Shown piece by piece: positions 28,329 through 36,991 of a stretch of 64,000 bases of DNA. Source of the stretch: Caballeronia sp. TF1N1 (GTDB lineage: Bacteria; Pseudomonadota; Gammaproteobacteria; Burkholderiales; Burkholderiaceae); the NCBI RefSeq assembly GCF_022878925.1, contig NZ_CP084632.1, forward strand, positions 1 through 64,000, given 5' to 3'. Position 1 is the stretch's first letter, and every line of letters begins with the position of its first letter. A model generated the notes under the pieces. That model searched no databases, was not told the origin of the DNA, and saw nothing but the letters and a program-made list of their open reading frames with translations. The position numbers and the translations under genes are program-made.

Positions 28329-29245
28329 TAGCCCGTCACCCCGTTCTTGGTCTTGAGCATCGAGAGGATCTGGTCGATGGAGCCGTTGGAGAAGCCCGTC
28401 GGTGCGGTGATACCTTCGTCGATGGACTTCATCGTGATCCACGCATCCGTGAAGATCTTGGCGAACTTCGTCTCGGCATCGCGCTGGTAGCTCGTGATCT
28501 GCTGATCGTAGAGCGCGACTTGCTTGTCGGCCGTGGCCTTTTGCTTACCGATGAGGCCGGCGACCGTGGTCACCCCATCCGAGCGGGTGTCGAGTGTTTG
28601 CGCACGAGCGGCTTCACCCTGCTCCTTGATGCCGATGAGCTGCGCTTGCAGGTTGGCAACCGTAGCCACCGCTTGTGCGAGCTGCTGCGGCAGGAGCTTG
28701 TCCACTTGGTAGGCGATCTGTGCGAACTGGGCGTCTTCCGTGCCGATCTTGGCTTTCGTGAGCGCGAGTTCGGCCTTGCCGGTTTCCCCCGCAATGCGAG
28801 CGGTGATCGCTTGGTATTTGGCCGTCTCCAGTCCCACCCGTGCGGTGACCATGGCCACTTGTGCATTGACCGCCTGCCAGTAAGCGCTGTCCCGCTGCAC
28901 CAGGAACTGCACGGCGTTTTGCATTGCCGCTTCCATCATGGCGGTGAACGCCTTGGTGTATTCCGCAGCGGTAATGCGGCCCTTTTCGTATTCCTCGCGC
29001 AGGATCGCCTTGGCTGCCTGCATGAGCACATCGAACGTACCGGTGCCGTCGATCTTGCCTTGCGAGAGATCGGCGTTAGTCAGCTTTTGGACTTCCTGAT
29101 ACGCGCCGGAGGTGGCATCGGACGGAATCTTGTAGACATCCGAGGTCAGATCGAGCGTGTCGATGTTGATCGGCGTGGCCTGCATGAGCAGGTTATAGGC
29201 ATTGATCGCATCGTTTGCGACCCCGTAGTTGGACTGATCCGGCAT
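28328..29245 (-). CDS. Helical virion protein (ejection/structural, N4-like)
   Basis: 305 residues, almost entirely predicted helical and Ala/Gln/Lys-rich (EEYEKGRITAAEYTKAFTAM, EQGEAARAQTLDTRSD), with no membrane segment. It lies between the 211-residue gene and the large membrane-segment protein and overlaps the latter's start by a TAATG junction, which suggests coupled translation and a shared complex. The N4-like order places structural proteins of unknown detail here. Confidence 0.65.
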   Translation of the reverse strand: MPDQSNYGVANDAINAYNLLMQATPINIDTLDLTSDVYKIPSDATSGAYQEVQKLTNADLSQGKIDGTGTFDVLMQAAKAILREEYEKGRITAAEYTKAFTAMMEAAMQNAVQFLVQRDSAYWQAVNAQVAMVTARVGLETAKYQAITARIAGETGKAELALTKAKIGTEDAQFAQIAYQVDKLLPQQLAQAVATVANLQAQLIGIKEQGEAARAQTLDTRSDGVTTVAGLIGKQKATADKQVALYDQQITSYQRDAETKFAKIFTDAWITMKSIDEGITAPTGFSNGSIDQILSMLKTKNGVTG

Positions 29246-29261
29246 GTTCTTTTCCCTGGTT

Positions 29262-29294
29262 CAAACAAAAAACCCGCCCTATTCAGGACGGGCT
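29262..29294 (-). terminator. Rho-independent terminator in the late operon
   Basis: On the - strand AGCCCGTCC-TGAATA-GGGCGGGTT is followed by TTTTGTTTG. It separates the 211-residue gene from the 305-residue gene and would reduce read-through from capsid genes into the ejection protein genes. Confidence 0.8.
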
Positions 29295-29314
29295 TCTCGT
29301 GAAGGCGTGGCGAC

Positions 29315-29950
29315 TTACTTCGCCGCTTCGATGGAGCCGGCTGCGATCTGCGCAACCTTCAGGTCGTGCAGCTCTTGCGCCGTGAGCGGAGGCAGCACCT
29401 CAATGGCGAATTCACGCACCCAGCGCTTCTCGATGCGCGGCGTCATGCCGTTGGACTTGTCGCCCTTCATCTCGCGCACCTGGATGTATTCCCGATCCCG
29501 CAGCGTCTTGTAGAGACAGTTCTCGATGTGGAAACCGTTCTCGGTGGCTTCGCCGTAAGGGATGAAGCGCTTGACGTTGCCGAGGTATTCGTTCGACACG
29601 CACAGGAGTTCGCCATGCAGGTCTGCTTTCTTCGGATCCATGCAGGTGATCCGCACACGGATCAGCTTCATTTCTTCTTCGTACAGCCAGCGGCGCAGCG
29701 ACTTGGTCTTCACCGGCTTGCCGTCTTCAACGAGCGTGGCACCGGTCAGAGCATTGGCCTTTTCGGTCGGCTCTTCCTTGGGTGCGGTGCCGCTCATCTT
29801 TTCTTCGATCTTCTGCTTGAGCGTATCGACCGAGATGTTGTTGCTGAACTTGATGCCCATCAGCGTGGCACGTTCTTTCAGGAGCTTGAGTTCGTCAGCT
29901 TCCGTGAGCTGCTCGTCGTGCTCTTCGTCGAGTTGATTCAGGTCCGTCAT
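29315..29950 (-). CDS. Virion-associated or capsid-proximal hypothetical protein
   Basis: 211 residues from the ATG at 29950, which has AAGGA upstream; the open frame extends to 29983. The N-terminal 70 residues are acidic and helical (QLDEEHDEQLTEADELKLLK). The second half is mixed alpha/beta and contains basic and aromatic residues (KSLRRWLYEEEMKLIRVRIT). The middle resembles small DNA- or capsid-associated phage proteins only in general composition. It follows the major capsid gene, from which an inverted repeat at 29980-30022 separates it. Confidence 0.6.
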   Translation of the reverse strand: MTDLNQLDEEHDEQLTEADELKLLKERATLMGIKFSNNISVDTLKQKIEEKMSGTAPKEEPTEKANALTGATLVEDGKPVKTKSLRRWLYEEEMKLIRVRITCMDPKKADLHGELLCVSNEYLGNVKRFIPYGEATENGFHIENCLYKTLRDREYIQVREMKGDKSNGMTPRIEKRWVREFAIEVLPPLTAQELHDLKVAQIAAGSIEAAK

Positions 29951-29979
29951 GGTTGATCCTTGGATTCCAGGTCTTGGAG

Positions 29980-30022
29980 CCAAGGGGAAGGAGACTGCGG
30001 GGACAATCTCCTTTCCCTTGGT
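29980..30022. repeat. Inverted repeat with CCAAGG ends between capsid genes
   Basis: CCAAGGGGAAGGAGA and TCTCCTTTCCCTTGG flank a 12-base loop, giving a 15-base stem with a single mismatch. No clear T-run follows on either side. The arms belong to the CCAAGGAA/TTCCTTGG repeat family seen across the window, so it may be an mRNA processing or weak termination element. Confidence 0.5.
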
Positions 30023-30035
30023 TCAGCAGTGCCGC

Positions 30036-31271
30036 TTACTGCGGTGCGACGGTGTAGATGATGCCGAGACGTTCCGGGCGCTTGATGAGAATGCCGTAGT
30101 ACCACTTCATCGAGCTGAAGCCCTGTTCGCCATACGGATCGGTCTTGTCGGCCGTTTCCTTGCCCGGCATCTTGGTGATGACGTTGAACTTGACCGTCTT
30201 GCCGTCCGTCTGAAAGCCGATGGTCGTGAACGAGTCGTCACCGATGGTGAGCATCGGGAACACGTCGTAGTGCTCGACGCCGCCCACCGAGCTGACACGG
30301 TAGCCGGGATTGTCGTCCGTGGCCACCGCACCAGCGCCTGCCCAGTGCAGCATTTCCGGCACTTGGATGAAGCGCCACTTGCCGATAGCACCGATTTCGC
30401 CGTTCATCAGCGTGCCGGCATCGCCGTATTGCTGGACCGGAACGAAAGCCGGATTGCCGAACAAGTCGGTCATGGCTTCGAGCACCGGAGCCAGTTCCGA
30501 GCCGACGTACATCACACGGCGGGCGCCGAGCGTTTTCGTATCGACCAGGCGCGAACCCGTGATGATCGTCACCGAAGTCGGCGAACGGTTGTCGGTCAGG
30601 ATCTGGTCCAGACGCGAGAGGTTCTTGTACGACACGACGGAAGCCGGGATCTCCGGATTGCCACCAGCGGCCGGCACGACTTCACCGGTGATCGTGGCTT
30701 TCGACGTAGCCGCACCCGAGAACATCACGACGCCCGGAGCTGCCAGCAAGTCCATCTGGAGCTGCGCTTCGGTCATCTGCACGGCGCCGTTCATGAGTTC
30801 GGTCGCCAGATGCTGGCCCAACTCGGCATCCGAGTCGAAGTCCATCGTCTCTTGCGTCCACTCGTAGAACATACCGAACTTGTGGAACGTACCTTCACGC
30901 TCGATACGGGTGAAGCCAACGCGGTTCACGCGGCCACCGTTCTCGGTCAAGTGCGGCAGCTTCGCCGTGATCTTGCCCACGTCTTTGGACGAACCGTAGA
31001 GGTTGCCGTCCTGGATCGTCGCACCTGCTGCGTCGATACCCTGATCGTTGATGTTTCGGTCATCCAGCAGCGGGATGTACTCGTACACCTTGATCTTCTT
31101 GCCCATGTTCTTGGGCATGTTCGTGACCGATGCGAGGGGCATGAAATACTGCTCCTTGCGGGCCGTCACCAACGACGACTTCAGCCACAGGAAGGTGTTC
31201 ATCTGGTCGGAACCAGCACCGTCGATGCTCGACTTTTGCCCGTCGGCCGGGGCGTTGTAGTTCAATGGCAT
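30036..31271 (-). CDS. Major capsid protein (N4 gp56-like)
   Basis: 411 residues, near the N4 major capsid size. The order of this protein, a scaffold-like protein, a small protein and the portal is the N4 order. Recognisable stretches include [20 protein letters not shown] and [20 protein letters not shown]. It forms the icosahedral shell, and no internal scaffold domain is evident. The next gene upstream ends 14 bases before its start. The strong position and sequence character make the assignment firm. Confidence 0.9.
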   Translation of the reverse strand: MPLNYNAPADGQKSSIDGAGSDQMNTFLWLKSSLVTARKEQYFMPLASVTNMPKNMGKKIKVYEYIPLLDDRNINDQGIDAAGATIQDGNLYGSSKDVGKITAKLPHLTENGGRVNRVGFTRIEREGTFHKFGMFYEWTQETMDFDSDAELGQHLATELMNGAVQMTEAQLQMDLLAAPGVVMFSGAATSKATITGEVVPAAGGNPEIPASVVSYKNLSRLDQILTDNRSPTSVTIITGSRLVDTKTLGARRVMYVGSELAPVLEAMTDLFGNPAFVPVQQYGDAGTLMNGEIGAIGKWRFIQVPEMLHWAGAGAVATDDNPGYRVSSVGGVEHYDVFPMLTIGDDSFTTIGFQTDGKTVKFNVITKMPGKETADKTDPYGEQGFSSMKWYYGILIKRPERLGIIYTVAPQ

Positions 31272-31285
31272 GGGTCAATCCCTTA

Positions 31286-32611
31286 TCAGAGCCGGTTATG
31301 CATTTGCTTCATGAACTCCTCGTCCGACATGGCGAGGGGATTCACGAAAGGCTTTGCTTCACGAGGGGCGCTGCGCGTTGCCGCAGCAGCACTCGCCGCA
31401 TCTGCGTTAGCCGCAGCCGACTTGGGAGTGACGACACGAGTTGCCACCGGCTCCTTCTTTTCAGGAGGAGTGACAGCAGCAGTGGTTGTGGCAGGGGTCT
31501 TCTGAGCAGGGACAGCCGGTGACTGTGCAACCAGGTCTTTGAAGGCGCCTGCCGCATCCATCGCGTCACCGACGACCTTGTAGGCCTTGATGAACGGCAG
31601 ATCGGCTGGAACGTGTCCCAAGGTTTTTTGCCGGCTCACCTCGGCGGAGATACGTTCGTAAATCCCGTTCTCACGCTGTTGGTGGATAGCCGACATCACT
31701 TGAGGCTCGCTCCACAGCACATCCTTAGAAGCCTGATCCCATGTGTCGTTGATGGCCTGAAGCGTCGCTTTACCGCCTTCAAGCGACTGCACGTCGCTAA
31801 GTGCGGAGCGAAAGTTCGCCTCTTCATCACTGACCTTGTGATTTCCGCCAAGGTAGTTTGAATCTTCGCTGGTGTCGATGGACATGGGATCGACTCCCTT
31901 GTCCTTGAGCAGCTTCTGGATTGCCTTGGGGTCGCCGTTGTTCAAGTCGATCAAGAACGACAAACGATCAGGGTCCATCAACTGCGCGTTTTCGAGCATC
32001 ATCAGCGTCTTGCGATGCGGAGCCATGTCCTGCATCTTGCGGGTGTAGTTCGCCCCCATCTGCATCAGGCTGATCGCTTCGTCGATATTACGAAGCTCAA
32101 TCGTTTTGCCGTTTGCCTTGAAGGGTGTCATCACCCGCTTGTAAAACGCTTCGTAGTCGATAGTGCCTTCGGACTCAGCAGACTTGTCGGTGGTCTCAGC
32201 GACTTTCGACTTGTCCTGTCCATCCTTCACTTCGCCTGCCGGCTTAGCTTCAGGAGTGGTTACAGTTGCTACATCCTTCTTGACTTCCTTCGACTCCGAG
32301 TTGGGTTGAACGTTAACATCATTCGCACCCTGTTTACTAGGGTCTACTTGCGTAGATGCAACATTCAACTCGGGCTTCACTTCCGTGGAGGCCAGGTCAA
32401 CTTTGGTCTCGGTGGTTTCAACTTTGGTTTCAGTCGAGGCAGCCCCTGCCTCTTCGCTGGAGTCGGTCTTCGCAACGGGGGTTTCATGATGCGTCTCGGC
32501 GTTAGCCTCTTGAGACTCTGAGCCAGAGGGAAGAACGTCACCCTCTGCCGCATGCTTCAGGAAATCCTCGTCGCTCAACTCCAGCGGATTCACACCCGCT
32601 GGCATCGGCAT
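31286..32611 (-). CDS. Probable capsid scaffolding protein
   Basis: 441 residues. It has an acidic, low-complexity, Lys/Glu/Thr/Val-rich region in the first third (ETKVETTETKVDLASTEVKP) and a helical centre. A similar motif occurs at both termini: VNPLELSDEDFLKH near residue 7 and VNPLAMSDEEFMKQ at the C-terminus. The position between the major capsid gene and the small gene next to the portal is where N4-like phages have their scaffold-type protein. Duplicate terminal motifs could allow one scaffold to contact two capsid subunits (inference). Confidence 0.7.
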   Translation of the reverse strand: MPMPAGVNPLELSDEDFLKHAAEGDVLPSGSESQEANAETHHETPVAKTDSSEEAGAASTETKVETTETKVDLASTEVKPELNVASTQVDPSKQGANDVNVQPNSESKEVKKDVATVTTPEAKPAGEVKDGQDKSKVAETTDKSAESEGTIDYEAFYKRVMTPFKANGKTIELRNIDEAISLMQMGANYTRKMQDMAPHRKTLMMLENAQLMDPDRLSFLIDLNNGDPKAIQKLLKDKGVDPMSIDTSEDSNYLGGNHKVSDEEANFRSALSDVQSLEGGKATLQAINDTWDQASKDVLWSEPQVMSAIHQQRENGIYERISAEVSRQKTLGHVPADLPFIKAYKVVGDAMDAAGAFKDLVAQSPAVPAQKTPATTTAAVTPPEKKEPVATRVVTPKSAAANADAASAAAATRSAPREAKPFVNPLAMSDEEFMKQMHNRL

Positions 32612-32983
32612 TTAATCGTCCTGGTCCTGATCGTCGTTGTCGTCAAACGTCCCACCGTTCTGGATGAATTCAATGCCCTTCTCCAGCTCGGGGATGTCCT
32701 CTTCGGCTTGCTGGCCTTGGGAGAACACGACGTTCATAAAGCGTTTGAAGTAGCCCGGTGCCAGCGCCATGGCCAGTGCATCAGCACGTTGGCGTTCTCC
32801 CATTGCGGGATCCCCTGCTTGGCGGGCGAAGTCGGCCGCTGCATTCACCAGATACGTCTCGGTGACGAGCTTCTTGAAGTCCTTGTTGGACTGGAGTTTG
32901 ACGAGTGCGTCACGCAATGCGACGTTTTTCTTGGCGGTCTCCAGACCCTGTTCGAGTTCCTGGAGATGACTCGTGTTGAACAT
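32612..32983 (-). CDS. Small acidic head-region protein
   Basis: 123 residues, overall acidic with a C-terminal tail DDNDDQDQDD. The first 60 residues are helical (LQELEQGLETAKKNVALRDA). The stop and the next start are adjacent (TAAATG), coupling it to the scaffold gene. N4-like genomes have a small gene at this place between portal and scaffold. The function is unknown; a portal- or scaffold-associated assembly factor is plausible. Confidence 0.65.
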   Translation of the reverse strand: MFNTSHLQELEQGLETAKKNVALRDALVKLQSNKDFKKLVTETYLVNAAADFARQAGDPAMGERQRADALAMALAPGYFKRFMNVVFSQGQQAEEDIPELEKGIEFIQNGGTFDDNDDQDQDD

Positions 32984-33091
32984 GGATGCTCTCTAAAAAA
33001 TAGGTTGAGGGTTTATCCGGTGAATCCCTTCATTTATTGGGCCGCTGTGTATGTGCGACCCCAAACATAACGTGAGGATTGTAGAAGTTAA

Positions 33092-35302
33092 CTAGGCCGG
33101 TTGTCCAGCAGGAGCACCGCTTTGTGCCTTAGAAAACTGGTTGTAGCCCACCGCTGCCTGGATATCCGGCTTCGATTCGGCGCCATTGGCCTGTTTCCTT
33201 GGTTTAAGCAGTGCATCGGTCACCTTCAGGTTCTGGTTGGCTTCGGCCTGTGCGGCCTGCTTTTCCATTTCCCGAGCGTGCTTGGTGCCGGTTTCCTGTT
33301 CGACGAAGTCGAGGTTGGTCTTGTCGCCCATGGCCGAGGCAGCCTTGGCTTGCGCGCGATAGAGTTCGGCCTGAGCGTTGTTCTTGTCGATCTCGCTCTT
33401 CTCTTTCTCGATCTGCATCTGAAGCAACTGCTGCTGCATCGGATCGGGCTGCGGCTTGAACGCCAGAATCTTCTTGGCGAGTTCCGGCATCCGCTTCAGG
33501 CGAGCGATCTCCGACAGGATCATGGCCGTGAAACTCCAGTCAGCCTTCGGTCCGAGCGTCTGCAACATGAACGCCAAGTCCTGGGACTGCTGGTTGTCCA
33601 CCTCAGCGGTGGAGATGTCCACAATCAGATCGAAGTTGCCGATCAGCTCATCCCGGCGAACCTGGACAAACTCATCTGCCGTCACGCGGATCGTTTCCTC
33701 TTCCGACATGAAGGCGCCATTCATGGCGATGATCTTGTCGCCGATCTGGCTCATACCCTTGGCAAGTCGCCGCAGAATGGCCATCTCACGCTTCGATGCT
33801 GCATCGAGTGCGGTCTGGATGCCCTTGGCCACATCACCATAGGCCTGGCCGGAGATGCCACCCGAGAAGGATTTCACGCCCGTGAGTGCTTCGGCATCCT
33901 GGTTCATGAACTGAACCATGGTGAGGGCCGACTGCGGGATCTCCGGATACTTGTGCTCGATGAGTCCTTGCGCAATCGGCATGTTCGGGTTGAACTCATA
34001 GTCCTCCCCGTTTTCATACCGACGCCGGTTTCTCGGGTCGAGCATGCCCTTGGCAAAGCCCTGCTGGCCATTAGCCGAGCGGCCCATCAAATCGATCATG
34101 CCTCGGATCGTGGCACCCAGAATCTTCTGGTTGTCTTCGAGCAGCTCCGCATCCGGCTCGCCGTAGGCGCTGCGCTTGATCGGCATGTAGGGGATGACGA
34201 CGAACGGAATCTTCTGATCGGGGAACGGGTTGAGTTCCATCCGCACCATCGTGTCGGCGATCCAGGTGGCCACTATGGGCACCAGCTCGCCCGTGCCGTT
34301 CACATCGTAGAAGCCCCAGTATTCGTAGGCCACGACCTTTTTGCGCGCTGCATCCCGGAACTGGAAGTCGCTCGGCGTGTTGGTGGAGTGCTCGGTGTCG
34401 GTCTGGACCGTGGCACCTTCCCAGTTCACCGCATCGAGATTCCTGTAGCGCTCTGGCTCCTTCTGCATCTCGGCCTTGTTCGTCTCGAACGAGTAGATGC
34501 AAAATAGCGCCTTGTCGGTGTCACCGTTGCAGGAGGGATCGAGATAGAAGTTGCGGATCTCGATGACTTCAGCGGTCGGCCGGTTCTCGACGAGCATGTC
34601 GTTGGTGACCGTCTCGACCCCGTCGCGCTGCGCATATGTTGTCTGGCCAGTCTCCTGATAATGGGAGATGGCCGACTGCATCTCGGGCGGGAGACTGCCC
34701 AGATTGTTCGAGTCTTCCTGAACCAGGGAGAGCGCTTGCTGGAAGGCCAGCATCTGCGGCTGCGTCTCGATCTCGTAATGCACGAAGCGCGGCACCTGCT
34801 GCTTGACCTTCTTGGTCACCCGCTTCCAGCCCAAACGCACGACAGACGTACCCTCATCGACCGTGCAACGCACCAGGTTGTCGATGAAGTTCACGCGGTT
34901 GAGCTTCGTGCGGAACTGCCAGTTGAGCACCGTCTCATTCTGGACGGCAGCTTGGGTCGAGTCCGCATTGGCGGGCTTGACCTGATAGAGCTTGTCGGAA
35001 CCGAGGAACGGCTCGGTTAGTGCCGAATAGCGCCACTCCGTCTGGCGACGGATGAGCTTCGGCTGAACAGCACTGCGGCCCTTGATCTTCTTGGGCTTGG
35101 CCGAACCCGTCACATGGAGCTGATCGAGCCAGGCATTGATGCGGGTGACCTGTGCGTCATGCGATGGCTTGGCCGCATCGAAATCTCCCCGGAGATCTGC
35201 GATGGTCGGTTCCTTCGCCCACTTCGTGAGCTTCTTGACTGGCACTTGTGGCGCAGCCAAGACCTGATTCGGGCTGTCGATCTTCATTGGCGTGTTTTCC
35301 AT
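33092..35302 (-). CDS. Portal protein (N4 gp59-like)
   Basis: 736 residues, close to the N4 portal (about 760). It would form the dodecameric ring at the packaging vertex. The N-terminal part contains WRYSALTEPFLGSDKLYQV and the middle the conserved-looking PFVVIPYMPIKRSAYGEPDA region; the C-terminal 120 residues are a Gln/Ala/Glu/Lys-rich helical segment, as in portal barrels. Two starts are possible: ATG at 35302, which has a poor Shine-Dalgarno, and ATG at 35287, preceded by GGAAAACACGCCA. It is preceded by a strong repeat-based terminator, so it may begin a new transcript. Confidence 0.88.
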   Translation of the reverse strand: MENTPMKIDSPNQVLAAPQVPVKKLTKWAKEPTIADLRGDFDAAKPSHDAQVTRINAWLDQLHVTGSAKPKKIKGRSAVQPKLIRRQTEWRYSALTEPFLGSDKLYQVKPANADSTQAAVQNETVLNWQFRTKLNRVNFIDNLVRCTVDEGTSVVRLGWKRVTKKVKQQVPRFVHYEIETQPQMLAFQQALSLVQEDSNNLGSLPPEMQSAISHYQETGQTTYAQRDGVETVTNDMLVENRPTAEVIEIRNFYLDPSCNGDTDKALFCIYSFETNKAEMQKEPERYRNLDAVNWEGATVQTDTEHSTNTPSDFQFRDAARKKVVAYEYWGFYDVNGTGELVPIVATWIADTMVRMELNPFPDQKIPFVVIPYMPIKRSAYGEPDAELLEDNQKILGATIRGMIDLMGRSANGQQGFAKGMLDPRNRRRYENGEDYEFNPNMPIAQGLIEHKYPEIPQSALTMVQFMNQDAEALTGVKSFSGGISGQAYGDVAKGIQTALDAASKREMAILRRLAKGMSQIGDKIIAMNGAFMSEEETIRVTADEFVQVRRDELIGNFDLIVDISTAEVDNQQSQDLAFMLQTLGPKADWSFTAMILSEIARLKRMPELAKKILAFKPQPDPMQQQLLQMQIEKEKSEIDKNNAQAELYRAQAKAASAMGDKTNLDFVEQETGTKHAREMEKQAAQAEANQNLKVTDALLKPRKQANGAESKPDIQAAVGYNQFSKAQSGAPAGQPA

Positions 35303-35305
35303 TGC

Positions 35306-35355
35306 CGCAAAAGACCAAGGAACCTAACTCCGCCTTGGAAGATAGGTTCCTTGGT
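35306..35355 (-). terminator. Terminator built from the GGAACCAAGG repeat
   Basis: On the - strand ACCAAGGAACCTA and TAGGTTCCTTGGT form a perfect 13-bp stem around a 16-base loop, followed by CTTTTGC. It lies between the 121-residue gene and the portal start. The arms are opposite copies of the CCAAGGAA repeat. Confidence 0.7.
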
Positions 35356-35368
35356 TCCTTCGCAAAAC

Positions 35369-35734
35369 TTAGACGGCTGCTTGTACGCTGGGCAGCGCCG
35401 TGGACGGTCCCTTCGCGGCCGACACCACGGCGTTATATGCCGCCTTCGCCTGAGCGATGATGTCGGAGACGAGCGCCTTGATGCTGTCGGTCCACACCAC
35501 GCCGATGCGTGCAGCCACTGCTTCCAGTGCGGCGAGCACACCGGCGAGCTTGCCTGCGCCGTTGGTCGGCTGGCCGATCTGCGCATAGGCGTTCTCGAAC
35601 GTCTGCATCAGATCCGGGATGTAGGCGACGATGGTCTTCACGTCACGGACCACCACACCAACTGCGACGATGGCCGATTCGACGGCCGTTGCACCGCTGA
35701 CAATGGCAGCGGCGACTTGAGTGAGAGTCAACAC
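35369..35734 (-). CDS. Small hydrophobic helical protein near lysis cassette (GTG start)
   Basis: 121 residues if translation starts at the GTG at 35734, which has AAAGGA eight bases upstream; no ATG gives a sensible protein because the upstream frame runs through the spanin gene. The first 45 residues are hydrophobic (LTLTQVAAAIVSGATAVESA, then IVAVGVVV). The rest is Ala-rich and helical (LAGVLAALEAVAARIGVVWT). It could be a membrane-associated lysis regulator or a structural protein. It follows the outer spanin gene by 13 bases and precedes a terminator, so it is the last gene of the lysis transcript. Confidence 0.5.
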   Translation of the reverse strand: MLTLTQVAAAIVSGATAVESAIVAVGVVVRDVKTIVAYIPDLMQTFENAYAQIGQPTNGAGKLAGVLAALEAVAARIGVVWTDSIKALVSDIIAQAKAAYNAVVSAAKGPSTALPSVQAAV

Positions 35735-35747
35735 GGGATCATTCCTT

Positions 35748-36092
35748 TCAGTTAATGAGGCCACTGCCTCGGAGTTTGCCGAGACATTCGGCGGTAACTC
35801 TTCGCTTACCGTTTGCACGATCAAGGGCTTTGTCGGCATCGACTGCCCAGTCTTGCCAGGCTGCCGCGTAGGTTGAGACCTGGTCGAGATCCTGATCGTC
35901 GGCAGGAGCTGTCGGATACGCTCGGTTATGGTCATAGGGTGCACTCTCCGAACAATTAACCGTTGGAACCAGCAGCCGAGTCTGTGCGATCTCGGGTAGC
36001 TTCAAGGACGGCTGCTCGTGCGCGCAACCCGTGAGCAGCAGCAAGCTGGCTATGCCGATCAGCAGCAACGTCGTCGGCAGTCTGGACTTCAT
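35748..36092 (-). CDS. Outer-membrane spanin (Rz1-like lipoprotein)
   Basis: 114 residues from the ATG at 36092 (AAGGTG six bases upstream); an alternative ATG lies at 36116. The N-terminus is a lipoprotein signal, LIGIASLLLLTGC, with the lipobox LLTGC about 23 residues in. The mature part is Pro/Asp/Ala-rich. The gene overlaps the 109-residue spanin partner in another frame by about 140 bases, the classic nested Rz/Rz1 arrangement. It would act in the final, outer-membrane step of lysis of a Gram-negative host. Confidence 0.75.
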   Translation of the reverse strand: MKSRLPTTLLLIGIASLLLLTGCAHEQPSLKLPEIAQTRLLVPTVNCSESAPYDHNRAYPTAPADDQDLDQVSTYAAAWQDWAVDADKALDRANGKRRVTAECLGKLRGSGLIN

Positions 36093-36285
36093 TGGCGACA
36101 CCTTGTTGTGAGTCACGAGTCGCCTCCGAGGAGGTTTTCTCGATCTTGTTCATGGTGGCCACCGCGTGCGTATTGGCATCCTCGATGCCGCCAGCGGTGG
36201 GATCCTTTTTGCCGAAGAGCGCCTTGAAGAGGTTGTAGGCGCCGTTAAGCGCCGACATCATGGCGGCCGCAATTGACCAGGTCAT
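35956..36285 (-). CDS. Probable inner-membrane spanin (Rz-like)
   Basis: 109 residues. The N-terminal stretch (WSIAAAMMSALNGAYNLFKA) can form a membrane anchor and the remainder is a charged, Ala/Thr/Asp-rich helical region (TMNKIEKTSSEATRDSQQGV) suitable for a periplasmic coiled coil. Its start overlaps the endolysin stop (ATGA) and it overlaps the Rz1-like lipoprotein gene. The assignment rests mostly on position and overlap; the membrane anchor is short and moderately hydrophobic. Confidence 0.6.
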   Translation of the reverse strand: MTWSIAAAMMSALNGAYNLFKALFGKKDPTAGGIEDANTHAVATMNKIEKTSSEATRDSQQGVANEVQTADDVAADRHSQLAAAHGLRARAAVLEATRDRTDSAAGSNG

Positions 36286-36713
36286 GGCACGTCCTTAAAG
36301 AAGAAGTGGCTGCCGACGGTCACCGTCTTGACAGCACCCTTGGTCCACGCCGGCGCCTTGATGCTCTTGGCGTAATAGTGAGTGGCACCCAAGGTGATAT
36401 CAGGCTGGTAATTAGCGAGCACCAGGAGCGCCGCATCCTCACACTCCAGGTACTCAGACTTGGGGATCTCACGCTCACCAGCGAGAAACGGGAAGTTCGG
36501 ATCGTTCGAGTTCCAGCAAGAGAACTGGTACTTGGCCCGGCAGACGCTTGCGTAATCCTTCCCCCACCACACCACCGGGGAAAGCACACGGTTTTTGATT
36601 ACCCAAGCGACCGCTATCTTTCCAGTCTTCGACTCGCCTCGGGCTTCGCCCCAGAGAGTTCTGGCAACTGTGTCCAAATCGGCATCAGTATATGTTGGGT
36701 ATGTAACAGACAT
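36282..36713 (-). CDS. Endolysin, SleB-type cell wall hydrolase
   Basis: 143 residues. Motifs fit the cell wall hydrolase family typified by SleB: TLWGEARGES with the likely catalytic Glu23, then IAVAWVIKNRV, a Cys-containing central part (YASVCRAKYQFSCWNSNDPN) and the C-terminal GATHYYAKSIKAP. It cleaves peptidoglycan, probably as a transglycosylase or amidase. No signal peptide is visible, so it needs a holin. The start overlaps the holin stop (TGATG), and the 109-residue spanin starts at its own end, giving a compact lysis cassette. N4 itself, as I recall, uses an unrelated N-acetylmuramidase (gp61), so this is a replacement. Confidence 0.82.
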   Translation of the reverse strand: MSVTYPTYTDADLDTVARTLWGEARGESKTGKIAVAWVIKNRVLSPVVWWGKDYASVCRAKYQFSCWNSNDPNFPFLAGEREIPKSEYLECEDAALLVLANYQPDITLGATHYYAKSIKAPAWTKGAVKTVTVGSHFFFKDVP

Positions 36714-36979
36714 CAACTCTTTTCCTCTTCAGGCGGTGGAGAGGCGTCGTCATGCAGATTTTCTTGCCGAACAACGCGGCTTATGCCGTAGCTCACGCCA
36801 CAGAACAAACCGATCAAAACCAGCATCCATGCAGGCGTTTTCTCGTAAATGTCGGGATGAACCTTGGCGAGCCAGAGCAGCCCGCCGCTGATTCCCATGG
36901 CGAGCGAGAATGCGTGCGTGGAGTACATCTTCCACACACGTTTCCACTCGGCGATTAGAATTATGTTGTAGGTCTTCAC
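36713..36979 (-). CDS. Holin candidate
   Basis: 88 residues with a GTG start and GGA eight bases upstream. Two hydrophobic helices are visible (around residues 23-38, FSLAMGISGGLLWLAK, and 50-67, AWMLVLIGLFCGVSYGIS), with a charged C-terminal tail (HDDASPPPEEEKS). Size, topology and immediate contact with the endolysin gene (TGATG) indicate a small class II-type holin controlling lysis timing. A later ATG (MYSTHAF) is possible but has poorly spaced Shine-Dalgarno sequence. Confidence 0.75.
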   Translation of the reverse strand: MKTYNIILIAEWKRVWKMYSTHAFSLAMGISGGLLWLAKVHPDIYEKTPAWMLVLIGLFCGVSYGISRVVRQENLHDDASPPPEEEKS

Positions 36980-36991
36980 GCCAGTTCCAAT

